Shown here: positions 10,596 to 21,240 of the stretch, piece by piece
How positions within the stretch are numbered: the stretch's first letter is position 1
How the letters are laid out: each line of letters starts with the position of its first letter
Origin: Bolinopsis microptera
Lineage: Eukaryota; Ctenophora; Tentaculata; Lobata; Bolinopsidae
Direction: 5' to 3'
Length of the DNA stretch: 64,000 bases
Assembly (NCBI RefSeq): GCF_026151205.1
Contig: NC_087079.1
Location: forward strand, 7,988,635 to 8,052,634
The notes under the pieces: generated by a model
What the model saw: the letters and a program-made list of their open reading frames with translations, nothing else
The model's database searches: none
Told to the model about the DNA's origin: nothing
Program-made: the position numbers and the translations under genes

Positions 10596-11342
10596 AAATA
10601 CTTTACAGCTTTGAGCTTCGAGTAATCTAATTGACGATGTTTGTTGTAGCGCGATGCACTACTGGGCCGCGCCGCGCAGCCAATAATATAATGCTTCTTG
10701 CAACCACTAGTGCTTTACTAAACATACTTGGTCAGTACGTTACTTTATGTACGAACTTTTAAAAGGTATCGAACTGTACAAATTTTAAAAAGCTGTCGAG
10801 GAATTTTTACCGAATTTTTAAAAAAAATTTTTTTTTTAATCAGTAATCACTTCAGTCCGAAAAATTTGTTATTTTTGTCCGGGAGGTTACATTTCAGATT
10901 TAAAATATTAACATGCATCCGCACGTCATCGTTTCCCGCCATTTTAACACAAATTTTTGCAATTAGCTTTTTATTATATATTTCGAAAATTTATGAGGCG
11001 AATTTTTCCCAAACTAATCCCAAACTGAAAAAACGTGCCGAACTGTACGAATTTTTTACGACTTTTGTACGAACTGACCAACTATGTTACTAAATTGGCG
11101 ATATGCACCATGACTGGGCCTCGCCGAGCTGTGAACATGAACAGTGAAGGATTGACATCGTGAATCAACGCGATGCGTTACTGTGAGTGTGTCGCGCCGC
11201 GCATCCAAAAATGCTTCTCGGTATCCAATAATGCTTTTCGGCGAAATGCACCACTGAGCTGTGAAAGATTGGCATCATGAATCAACGATGTTAGTAACTT
11301 GTATAAATTTCGTCGAAATAGTACGTGCCGCTTTCTTCCGAT

Positions 11343-11645
11343 CCCGAAATGTTAAGGGTCGACGGTCGTTTACATATTAGTATTACGTAATCAGCTGAGG
11401 AGGTTGGGGTTTTCAAATGATTATTGATTACGCTAGTGTGATATTGACATAAATATAATAGCTATGGTAAAACTGATTACGGGGTATGTGAACGACCCCT
11501 CATTGTTAGTAATCATTTCCATACATAGCTATTAAGCTATTAGTATTATGTCACAATCACACTAGCGAGCGTAATAATTTGGAAAACCCCGGCCGGCGGC
11601 ATCAGGCCCTTTATATAATTATAATATGTAAACGACCCCTTGATT
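11343..11645. repeat. Repeats with TTTACATATT/ACGTAATC and GAACGACCCCT
   Basis: Contains several versions of the pair GTTCACATATTACGTAATC and TGTGAACGACCCCT (near 11365, 11490 and 11630). The same word pair occurs at 20140-20165 and 38967-39000. They look like ends of a small inverted-repeat element family. Confidence 0.5.
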
Positions 11646-11853
11646 AAGTGATATTTAATATTTTGTTCCACTCAGCCGAATATTTGATAAATCGAGTGTA
11701 ATAGTTGGGTGACTTCGACGAGCCGCGCAAGCTTATAGTTATATCATTTGCATTCTCACTTAAATTATAATTAATTTTCATACACAGTAAAAATTAATTT
11801 TCATATAAAAAAAGATTGGGTGGGAAAAGACAGGCTGCGCTTACGGTCCCAGT

Positions 11854-12074
<221 letters not shown>

Positions 12075-12119
12075 AGTTAGGATTACTGTTACTGTGATAC
12101 TGATAGGATATGATATCTT

Positions 12120-12785
12120 GTGCTATATGTAGCGACGACATCTGACGCAGCGACATACAGCGCTAGATAGCGACATCTAGCGCTAAATAGCCTGGACTGT
12201 CACGACCCAAAATTTTTCGCTATTTAGCGCTATCTAACGCTATTTAGCGCTATCTAACGCTATCTAGCGCTATATGTCGCAACGACATCTGACGCTATAT
12301 AGCGCTATCTGGCGCTATATAGCGCTAGATAGCGTGAACTGTCGTAAACTGACTTATCCCGCTATCCAGCGCTTGATGTCGCCTGCGTCAGATGTCGTCG
12401 CGACAGATGTCGTCAGATGACGTCAGATATCGCTAGATGGCGTCAGATAGCGTCAGATGTCGCGGCAACATATGACGCTAGATGACGCTAGATGTCGTCC
12501 CTAGAATTTTTATGAAAATAGCGCTATCTGTCGCCTGGCGTCAGTGCTGCGTGCTTAGTGTCATCTAGCGTCATCTAGCGTCATCTAGCGTCATATAGCG
12601 TCATATAGAGATATAGCGTCATATAGCGCTAGATAGCGCTAGATAGCGACATTCGAAAGGTGCCGTGCACTTAGCGACAATGTCGCTAATTGGCGTCATC
12701 TAGCGTCATCTAGCGTCATCTATCATCATCTGGCGATATTTCACGCTAGATGACGCTAGATGACGCTAGATGACGTCATATGTCG
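12120..12785. repeat. Right array of decamers, mirror of 8858-9520
   Basis: Inverted partner of the left array, ending CGCTAGATGACGTCATATGT before the terminal GGTCC. Confidence 0.9.
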
Positions 12786-12817
12786 AATTTCAACTATCAG
12801 TAAAGGTCCATAAAATG

Positions 12818-13410
12818 CTCATTGTAGCCAGTTATTTCAAGATTTTCATCATCATCATTTATTATGTCATTTGCTCGGGGCTGTATCATCAGCAATATAG
12901 AAATGCTGGGCCCTTTTATTAGCAAGCTGCACATGCCTGCTGTAGCAAAAAGAGCCAGCTGGTGAATATATAATCTAATGATGTTTAACATGATACCTTG
13001 AAGTCTTGAATAGTGGGTGGCTTGTTGTACAGCCCTTACATTGGAACTCAAATATCAAGTTTCATAGTCGTTGCCGATTCGTTTTGTTTTCTACCACAGT
13101 TTTAGCACTACAGTCCAGGTTTCAAATACCATGAGTCTTTTAAAGGAGATCATGGACACAACCCGGACCCCAAAAATCTGCTTATATTTGTTCACCGGTC
13201 GATTGAAGGGTCGTTTGAACAAGCATTGAATTCATGAAATACTGTTATGTAATTCTGTGAATGTTTACTATACAAGCTATAGATAACACAGAGCTATAAT
13301 AATAATTGTGGAGGGTAACAGTATAAGCTTTTCCAACTGCTGAGTCCCTGAGTGAGGTGGCTCACGTGATACAGACACAATCATAATCAGGGAGAAATTC
13401 AACATTGTCG
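12818..13410. other. No gene seen
   Basis: About 590 bp between the decamer element and copy B of the duplication. No repeat or coding signal that I can support. Confidence 0.5.
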
Positions 13411-13539
13411 AGGAAGCTATTGAGTATTTAATTTTATATCGTCATTTTCATCTTGTTTTGAGTTCTTTTGTTTCATAATCAATTTGTTATTTAGCTATAT
13501 GTCAATGGAACTGCGATAACAACAATATTACATAACAAG

Positions 13540-15020
13540 ATGATTGGATTGGCAATACTTCTGCTCTGCCCAAATATTTCTGAAGGTGGGTAATCTTGAC
13601 AATCATATTTCATAAAATAATTAACGTACTTTATCAATCCTAATTTTATAAGATTGTGGGCCTTATAATGAGCAGAGAAGGTAAAATTGCTCAAAACGTG
13701 ATTATTTGATATTTCTACTAGTGTCAGCAGACAACAAATTTGAATGTGCAAACTGCTTTTAAAATACATGTGTAAACCGTCTTCAACTTAACAATAATCA
13801 AAAAAATCAATTTTTTACTCTTCCAGCACAGAATCTTACTTGGATTCCTTTTTCTGTCTCGTGAAAGAATTTTAAAGCTAGTGACCGATTTCATTCTAGG
13901 TGCGGAAACTGACAGCAAAACAGATATCTCAGATATAAGTTGGAAACGTGTGACACAACGTACCCAGCTCATTCCAGCTGACCTGGAAAAGTTTGACCTG
14001 CACCTAAAAACTTCAAGTTATATGAGGAGTAATGATGCAATTTTGGTAATGTTCCATAATAAAGAAGAAAGGGCAGTAGGAGGTATTCTTATCATATTCT
14101 CTAACGCTGTGGTGTATGATCTATTGTTATGTCATGATCTGATTGAAGTGCGTATTTTCTCGAAATATCTTATACCTGCAGAAATAGATAAGCATTGGGT
14201 AATAGAAAAAAATGGTTATGGAATCAGAATACGTTGTAACGGAGTGCTGGTCCTAGACACAACAGTGTCCTCCAGGACATGTGATAGTAAATGGTCTGAT
14301 CAGAGCAAGTACTGGGGACAAAAAGTGAGCAGTATAAGGTTTTCAATTGGAGATAGTTATGACACTGCGACAAACTATTATTACATAGATTCCGGTTAGT
14401 TATTTGGTAGTTATTTAGTTAATTGACAGATGATAATTCCTTATTTGCAACTTATTGATTGAAAGTTAAGTTGGACGCCAAGTTATCATCAGTAAAAGTT
14501 TAAAATTTCGTTTTGAATTGGCAATTTATACGATTCATCAATGAACAAACCTTAAATCAATCTTATTTTAGTTGCAGAAAGTGATGAGATTGAGATCAAG
14601 ACTAAAAAGACGTCTGCAATGACTATTATTATTATAATCGTGGTTATATTATTCGTTGGCGTGGTCGGTGTTTATGTTTATCATGATAATTGCAAGGATA
14701 TAGCTGTACAAAATAATATGCGAGAGGAGCCAGTGTTTTCTGCACCGCCAGATAATATGCGAGAGGAGCCAGTGTTTTCTGCACCGCCAGATAATATGCG
14801 AGAGGAGCCAGTGTTTTCAGCACCGCCAGATAATATGCAAGAAGAGCCAGTGTTTTTAGACCAAACTCTGTCGAATGTTGCTCCGCCGAAATATGAAGAA
14901 ACTGTTCTAGCATATGATGAAGAGAATGTACCAAGCTATGAAGACGTAATGGGTTATGATGATGGTGATGGTGGTTATGATTGTGGTGGTGGTTATGGTG
15001 GTGGTGATGGTGGTGACTGA
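13540..15020 (+). CDS. Type I membrane protein with repeat tail and PPxY motif (copy B)
   Basis: Not recognised as a named family. Three exons in matching phase: 13540-13585, 13900-14394, 14572-15020 (329 residues). Signal peptide MIGLAILLLCPNIS, then an ectodomain of about 165 residues with HWVIEKNGYGIRIRCNGVLV and WSDQSKYWGQKVSSIRFSIG. A membrane helix follows (IIIIIVVILFVGVVGVYVY, about residues 198-217). The cytoplasmic tail holds four NM(R/Q)EEPVF units, three of them followed by SAPPD, then APPKYEE, SYEDVMGY and a Gly/Asp-rich end. PPxY motifs usually recruit WW-domain (Nedd4-type) ligases and YxxPhi motifs adaptors; both are inferred here. The ectodomain faintly recalls sugar- or lipid-binding sandwich domains, unproven. 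Copy A shares the signal and tail but not the ectodomain. Confidence 0.75.
14713..14850 (+). repeat. 42-bp in-frame tandem repeat in the cytoplasmic tail
   Basis: Units encode NMREEPVFSAPPD (14 codons with the spacer residue). Copy B has three full units and a fourth variant; copy A keeps two. The change in copy number between duplicates suggests slippage. Confidence 0.9.
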
Positions 15021-16100
15021 TGAAAATAAATGAACAATCCACGTTAACCTAAATACGGTCACCCCGTAATCGGATTTTTGTGAAGATGTTGATTTTTTTA
15101 AGATTCCCAACTCTTGGGATCATACATTTCCGGCGAATGTTTACAAACTTCTCCTAAGCTAATGAATCGTATTCAAACATTTTTGTGTTGCTGCACTTCT
15201 CTTTTAATAAGTTTCTTCAAGGTTGTTTTTTTACATTATATATTTTGATTTATAAATAAAGTTCATTATAGTTGAAAATTTTTTTCAACTATAAAAGTGG
15301 CCATTTTTTCAAGAGGCCACTTTTTATGAACATGGACGTGTGGAATGAGGAATACGTTACATATAATTAAATAAGCATGAGTCAAATTAATTAAATAAGA
15401 ATTTAACATGAGTTAAATTAATTAAATTATAATTAATTAAATTAGAACAATAGGCAATGTTTTCTTAGAAAAAATTCTTTATTAAGCAATTAAGATATTA
15501 AGATAACTCATTTCAACGGTCACCAAACCTCCACATGATCGTAAAGCCTATTTCTCATGCACGCATATTGTCATAATAATTATGTAGATTCAGATTTGTA
15601 TTTTTTAAAGAAAAATGTCTGATTTGTGTGGTATCCCGTCCAAAAAATATATAGGGTACAAAATGCTGTCAGGGGAAAGTTAGCAAAAAGCTGTATATGG
15701 GCCAGCAAAATAATCTGCATCCTGTTCGATTTAACTCGCAGAAAGACAGCAATGATGAATAGATGGCAATTTAACTACACATCAAGGGCCTGCCAGCTGT
15801 TCTTGCAAATTAAGCTTGGTTTGAAAAAGAGATACACATTCTTTCAGGAGATTTGCTTTCAGGATTGAAATCTGGCAAGGTGAAGAGATAAATCCAGCGA
15901 GATTTTGTGGAACCAATTCAGGTATTCGGGATGATGTCAAAAACATTTTGAAAATAAGCTTACAGTTACCAATCTCAAAGAGGGTGCAAACTGCAAGGAA
16001 TGAATTATAGCATTGAAGAATGTAAATTGAGGACTGCAAGGGGTGACTATTGTGCAGTTAGACTATAATGCAGTCAGTCATAGGAGAGTTGGTTGTGTTG
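15021..16100. other. 3' UTR and spacer shared with copy A
   Basis: AATAAA signals follow the stop (15028 and about 15254). The hairpin ATAAAAGTGGCC...GGCCACTTTTTAT at 15290-15330 is perfectly kept between copies. The rest is AT-rich and noncoding. Confidence 0.7.
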
Positions 16101-17212
16101 GGGGGGGGGGGATCATTTTTTTTTGTCCGTTTTTGTCCGTTTGGTACCTATATTTTCAAAACGGACAAAAAAAAAGCGGGCAAAAACGGACTCCTCCTCC
16201 TCCTCCTCCTCCTCCTCCTCCTCCTCCTCTTCCTCCTCCTCCTCCTCTTCCTCCTCTTCCACCTCCTCCTCAGTCATCCTCCTCAGTATTCCTCCTCCTC
16301 CTGAGTCCTCCTCCTGGGTCCTCCTCCTCCTGAGTCCTCCTCCTCCTCCTCTTCATCCTCCTCCTCTTCCTCCTCAGTCCTCAGTCCTTCTCCTCAGTCC
16401 TCTTCCTCAGTCCTCCTCCTCATTCTTCTCCTGAGTCCTCTTCAGTCCTCCTCCTCAGTCCTCCCCAGTCCCCCTCCTCCTCATCCTCCTCAGTTCTCCT
16501 CAGTCCTCCTCCTCAGTCCTCCTCAGTCCCCCTCCTGAGTCCTCCTCCTGAGTCCTCCTCCTCCTCCTCCCCCTCCCTCTCAGTCATCCTCCTCAGCCAT
16601 CCTCCTCAGCCATCCTCCTCAGTCCTCCTCAGTCCTCCTCCTCCTCTGCAGTCCTCATCCTCCTCCTCAGTCCTCCTCCTCCTGGGTCCTCCTCCTCTTC
16701 ATCCTCCTCCTCTTCCTCCTCAGTCCTCAATCCTCCTCCTCAGTCCTCCTCCTCATCCTTCTGGTCAGTCCTCCTCCTCCTCAGTCCTCCCCCAGTCCCC
16801 CTCCTCCTCCTATTCAGTCCTCTTCCTTCTCCTCCTCAGTTCTCCTCCTTCTCTCCTTCTCATTCCTCCTTCTGAGTCCTCCTCCTCCTCTTTCTCCTGA
16901 GTCCTCCTCCTGGGTCCTCTTCCTCCTCCTCCTCCCTCTCAGTCATCCTCCTCAGTCATCCTCCTCAGCCATCCTCCTCAGCCATCTTCCTCAGCCATCC
17001 TCCTCAGTACTCCTCAGTCCTCCTCCTTCTCAGTCCTCCTCAGTCCTCCTCCTCAGTCCTCCTCCTGAGTCCTCCTTCTCTTCCTCCTCTCCTTGGGGGG
17101 GATCATGTTTTTTTCCCGTTCGAAACCCTATAGTTTCAAAACGGACAAAAAATAGAGCGGACAAAAACGGACAAAAACGGACAAAAAATAACAAAAATTG
17201 AAATAACATTTA

Positions 17213-17244
<32 letters not shown>

Positions 17245-19028
17245 CTTCTCCTCCTCCTCCTCCTCCTCCACCTCCTCCTCAGTCCTCCTCAGTCATCCTC
17301 CTCCTCCTCCTGAGTCCTCCTCCTGGGACCTCCTCCTCCTGGGTCCACCTCCTCTTCATCCTCCTCATCTTCCTCCTCTGTCCTCAGTCCTCCTCCTCAG
17401 CTCAGTCCTCCTTCTCAGTCCTCCTCCTCATCCTTCTCCTCAGTCCTCCTCCTCCTCAGTCCTCCCCAGTCCCCCTCCTCCTCCTATTCACTCCTCCTCC
17501 TCCTCCTCCTCCTCAGTCCTCCTCCTCAGTCGGTCCTCCTCCTTCTCAGTCCTCCTCCTCCTCCTCAGTCCTCATCCTCCTCAGTCATCCTCCTCAGTCT
17601 TACTCCTCCTCCTGGGTCCTCCTCCTGGGTCCTCCTCCTCCTCCTGGGTCCTCCTCCTGGGTCTTCCTGATCCTCCTCAGTCCTCTTCCTCTTCCCCTCC
17701 TCAGTCCTCCTCCTACTCCTCCTCGTCCTCAACAGTCCTCCTGCTCCCCAGTCCTCCTCCTCCTCCTGGGGCCTTTTCCTGGGTCCTCCTCCTGGGTCCT
17801 CCTCCTCTCCTCCTCCTGCTTCTCCTCCTCAATCGTTCTCCTCCTCAGTCCTTCTCCTCCTCAGTCCTTCTCCTCTTCCTCCTCCTCCTCAGTCTTCCTC
17901 ATCCTCCTCAGTCCTCCCCCAGTCATCCTCCTCCTCATCCTCATCCTCCTCAGATCAGTCCTCCTTCGCCTTCTCAGTCCTCCTCTTCAGTCCTCCTCCT
18001 CCTCCTTTTCCTGGTTCCTCCTCCTCAGTCCTCCTTCTCCTCCTCAGTCCTCCTCAGTCCTTTCCCAAGTCACCCTCATCCTCATCCTCCTCATCAGTCC
18101 TCCTTCTCCTCCTTCTCAGTCCTCCTTCTCAGTCCTCCTCCTCCTCTTCTTCCTGGTTCCTCCTCCTGGGTCCTCCTTCTCCTCCTCAGTCCTCCTCCTC
18201 TTCCTTCTCCTCCTGGGTCCTCCTGATACTCCTCAGTCCTCATCCTCCTTCTACTCCTCAGTCCTCCTCCTCCTCAATCCTCCTCTTCCTCCTAAGTCCT
18301 CCCCTCCTCAGTCCTCCTCCTACTCCTACTTCTCAGTCCTCCTCCTCATCAGTCCTCTTCACCAGTCCTCCTCCTCAGTCCTCCTTATCCTCATCCTTCA
18401 TCTCCTTTCTCCTCCTCATCCTCCTCATACACCTCCTTCTCCTCATCAGTCCTCCTCCTCACTCCTCAGTCCTTCTCCTCCTCCTCCTCCTCCTCATCCT
18501 TAGTCCTCTTTATCAGTCCCCATCAGTCCTCCTCCTCCAGTCCTCCTCCTCCTCCAGTCCTCCTCCTCATGGGGCCTCCTCCTCCTCTTGGGTCCTCCTC
18601 CTCTTGGGTCCTCCTCCTCATCCTTCTCCTTAGTCCTCCTCCTCCTCAGTCCTCCTCTTGAGTCCTTCTTCTCCTCCTCCTCCTATTCATTTCTCCTCCT
18701 CAGTTCTCCTTCTCAGTCTCACTCCTCCTCAGCCCCCCTCCTCTTCCTCCTCAGTCCCCCTCCTCAGTCCCCCCTCCTCCTCTTCCTCTCTTTCATCTCT
18801 CAATAATTTGTTCAATTTATAATTATTGTTGGTGTTATTGTTTACATAATTTATTGTTATATACTAAAATGTTTTTAAACGCATTTGAGTCTGACTCAAA
18901 ATGTGCTCAAGAATCTTTGTGTTTAACAAAGTTTTACTCTCCAGTAATAAAACTTTTCATCCCTATATTTTCAAAACGGACAAAAATTAACGGACAAAAA
19001 CGGACGAAAAATAACATGATCCCCCCCC
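16101..19028. mobile_element. G-run-ended TIR element packed with TCC-rich DNA
   Basis: Left end is a G-run followed by ATCATTTTTTTTTGTCCG; right end is the complement, ...CGGACGAAAAATAACATGAT plus a C-run. Inside both ends lies CTATATTTTCAAAACGGAC. The flanks are TTGTGTTG (16093-16100) and TTCTGTTG (19029-19036), an 8-bp duplication with one mismatch. Copy A at 3893-3900 shows the single, uninterrupted TTCTGTTG, so the empty site is present in the same window. The interior is nearly all (TCC)n and TCCTCAG-like words with no coding capacity. A second internal end-like segment at 17095-17205 suggests nesting or duplication. Confidence 0.9.
16190..18800. repeat. About 2.6-kb polypyrimidine (TCC / TCCTCAG) tract
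   Basis: Strand-asymmetric C/T-rich DNA made of TCC, TCCTCAG and TCCTGGG words, interrupted only at 17095-17213. Ser/Pro/Leu-rich ORFs across it are low-complexity artefacts. Such mirror-rich purine:pyrimidine DNA can form triplexes; that is general knowledge, not shown here. Confidence 0.95.
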
Positions 19029-19243
19029 TTCTGTTGGTGTGCTAGCTTCCAAATAGGATGATGCCGCTCTGAACAACCATTTTAACCTGAATTACAAATT
19101 AAAATCAATGTCGGATCCCCCCCCACCCCTCTGATATTTAAGGGAGAGAGGATTGTCTTATTTTCTTTGTTCCATTGATGTCATGGTAATCATTATATAA
19201 TATAGATGCATTGATTATTTATCTAATTCTTTAATAGTTCAAC

Positions 19244-20751
19244 ATGGTTAGTGCTACTGGTGCCCCCTCTATGGTTGAGGTTGTTTCTCGATTGGTAGGG
19301 GAATATACATCTAAAACGCCTCAGAAACTCAAACTTATTGATGCTTACCTGGGGTGAGTTGCTCTCAAGATACATTTATATAAAATCTAAATGTATTGAG
19401 TTAAAGAATTAGCAGAAATTGTTTCTCTGCTGGTAACCTTTATACAGTAGTTAGTTGCCCTAACTTTTAACGAAATACTGATCAAAAATAATAAAAATAT
19501 TTTCAGGTACATCTTGTTCACAGGAATATTCCAGTTTGCGTATTGCTGCCTAGTCGGAACTTTCCCATTCAACTCCTTCCTCTCAGGATTCATCAGCGCT
19601 GTAGCTAGCTTCATTTTGGGAGGTATATGTCTTGAGAGTTTTGTGCCTACTCCAGAAAAACGTTGACTATAGACCTAGAAATAGCAAAATTTAGGATTAC
19701 AACATACAAGAGGGAACCCTCGTGTTCGAGCTGGAAAATTATTGAAGGTCGAAATACAATAAAAGGGCAAAATATTGTCTTTTAGGTGTTCGAAATGATA
19801 TTTAGATTCTAAATAAATATTTGATTCAAATTATTTCGTCCTTTACCAGGTCGAAATTTTGTAAAAAAATTGGGTTTTTGTAACTTTATGCCATTGGCTG
19901 CTAAAATAAGTAGTTTGAAAGGTGCTTGGCCGGATATCATAACAATGATTTCGGCTCATCATGATCAGGGTAGCATGAAACGTATATACAATAATTATAT
20001 ATAAAGTATTTCCAGGGAAAAAAATCAAAAGGAGGGGTCAGGCCATGATTATCAGATTACGTAATATTGCTGCCAGGAGGGGGGGTTGGGTCTTGATAAC
20101 GGTTGATTATGGAGGGGGGATAAAAATTGCTAAAATATTGATTACGTAATATGTGAACGACCCCTAACCTTCAAATTTTTGAAATTCAGGCTGTGGCACA
20201 CAGAGCGCACTACATTATAAAAAGTTTAAGATTTTGCCCCCCCCCCCCCCCTCTCCCCCATAAAGAAATTCATCCCTACACGTAATGTGTTGAAATATTA
20301 TATTGTTAGGTTATAATATTGAATACTATGCGTCAATAATGCTCATGACCAGCTCAACTAGCCCCAGTCATGAGTCATCTTGCTCATCTAATTGTAATAC
20401 CTTACATGAGATTAATTCTATAGATTTATACGTCTTGAATTGTCAGGAACATTATATATATACATTATATGTATATATACTGTGCTGTTGAATAATCCAA
20501 CCTGAGAATACCTAAAGCTAAAGGCTGCAAATTTGGCGAATTGTTCAGCTTTATTTAAATACTAAATCACCTCAAATTAACCTCACCTATTCTCAATTTA
20601 TCCTGTTGTCATTATTTCAGTGTGTCTACGAATACAGACAAATCCTCAGAACGTTGCTGTCTTCAAAGACATCTCTGTGGAGCGCGCCTTTGCAGACTTC
20701 ATATTCGCACACTGTGTCCTCCATTTAGTTGTACTCAACTTCATTGGTTAA
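19244..20751 (+). CDS. DAD1: DAD1, oligosaccharyltransferase subunit
   Basis: DAD1 is a small ER membrane subunit of the oligosaccharyltransferase complex that N-glycosylates proteins; its loss causes cell death in other animals. Three exons in matching phase: 19244-19353, 19507-19622, 20621-20751, giving 118 residues (the family has about 113). Diagnostic blocks are [60 protein letters not shown] and [20 protein letters not shown], ending FIG. The start has Met-Val-Ser-Ala as in relatives. Intron 2 (998 bp) has a C-run at 20238 and repeat debris. It is the intact partner of the pseudogene at 4115-4489. Confidence 0.97.
19623..20620. repeat. DAD1 intron 2 repeats
   Basis: 19623-19700 matches 8530-8604. 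20030-20165 carries ATTACGTAATATGTGAACGA followed by CCCCT, a word pair also seen at 11343-11645 and 38967. 20281-20530 is a diverged relative of 30281-30545 (shared CCAGTCATGAGTCATC and GTTGAnTAATCCAACCTG). A C-run lies at 20238-20251. Confidence 0.6.
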
Positions 20752-21240
20752 TAAACTGTACCAATTGGCTGGTTAAGTACAATGAATATTAGATATGTGA
20801 TATGTTTAGTGTCTGGAATTCCATAAACCTTTAAAATACTTGAGAAATTACGTACCAATTGAATGCTATTGAAATATTTTTTGACTGTATAACTTATATT
20901 TTCATGAATGATCTCTAAACTATATTAATTTTGTGTATTTACTCGTCTACAGAATGTTTATGAGGTATGGATGGAACCAGGAACAGGAATATTATAGTTC
21001 TTCCTCATAATTTATATCATGGTCAATGGTCAATGGAATACTTATTCGTACCAGGGCAATTCTGTCAAAAACTGCCCTGTGAATTGTGACAGCTACAAAT
21101 GAATTTTATTCAATTATTGGTAACCGCTAGAAACCGATCACTTTCTCTTTCACCTTCACTTTCTCTCTCAAAACAAATAATTCATAACGTGCTCCACCTC
21201 ACAAACGATAACACTCAACAATAACATGTAATTATAATAG
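20752..21240. other. DAD1-CCDC12 spacer
   Basis: About 490 bp. It should hold the end of the DAD1 transcript, and perhaps the CCDC12 promoter or a 5' exon. I could not identify an upstream coding exon for CCDC12. Confidence 0.4.

Noticed and set aside
16043-18806. Ser/Pro/Leu-rich ORFs up to 429 codons
   Set aside because: They lie in the TCC tract inside a proven insertion; low complexity and open in several frames.
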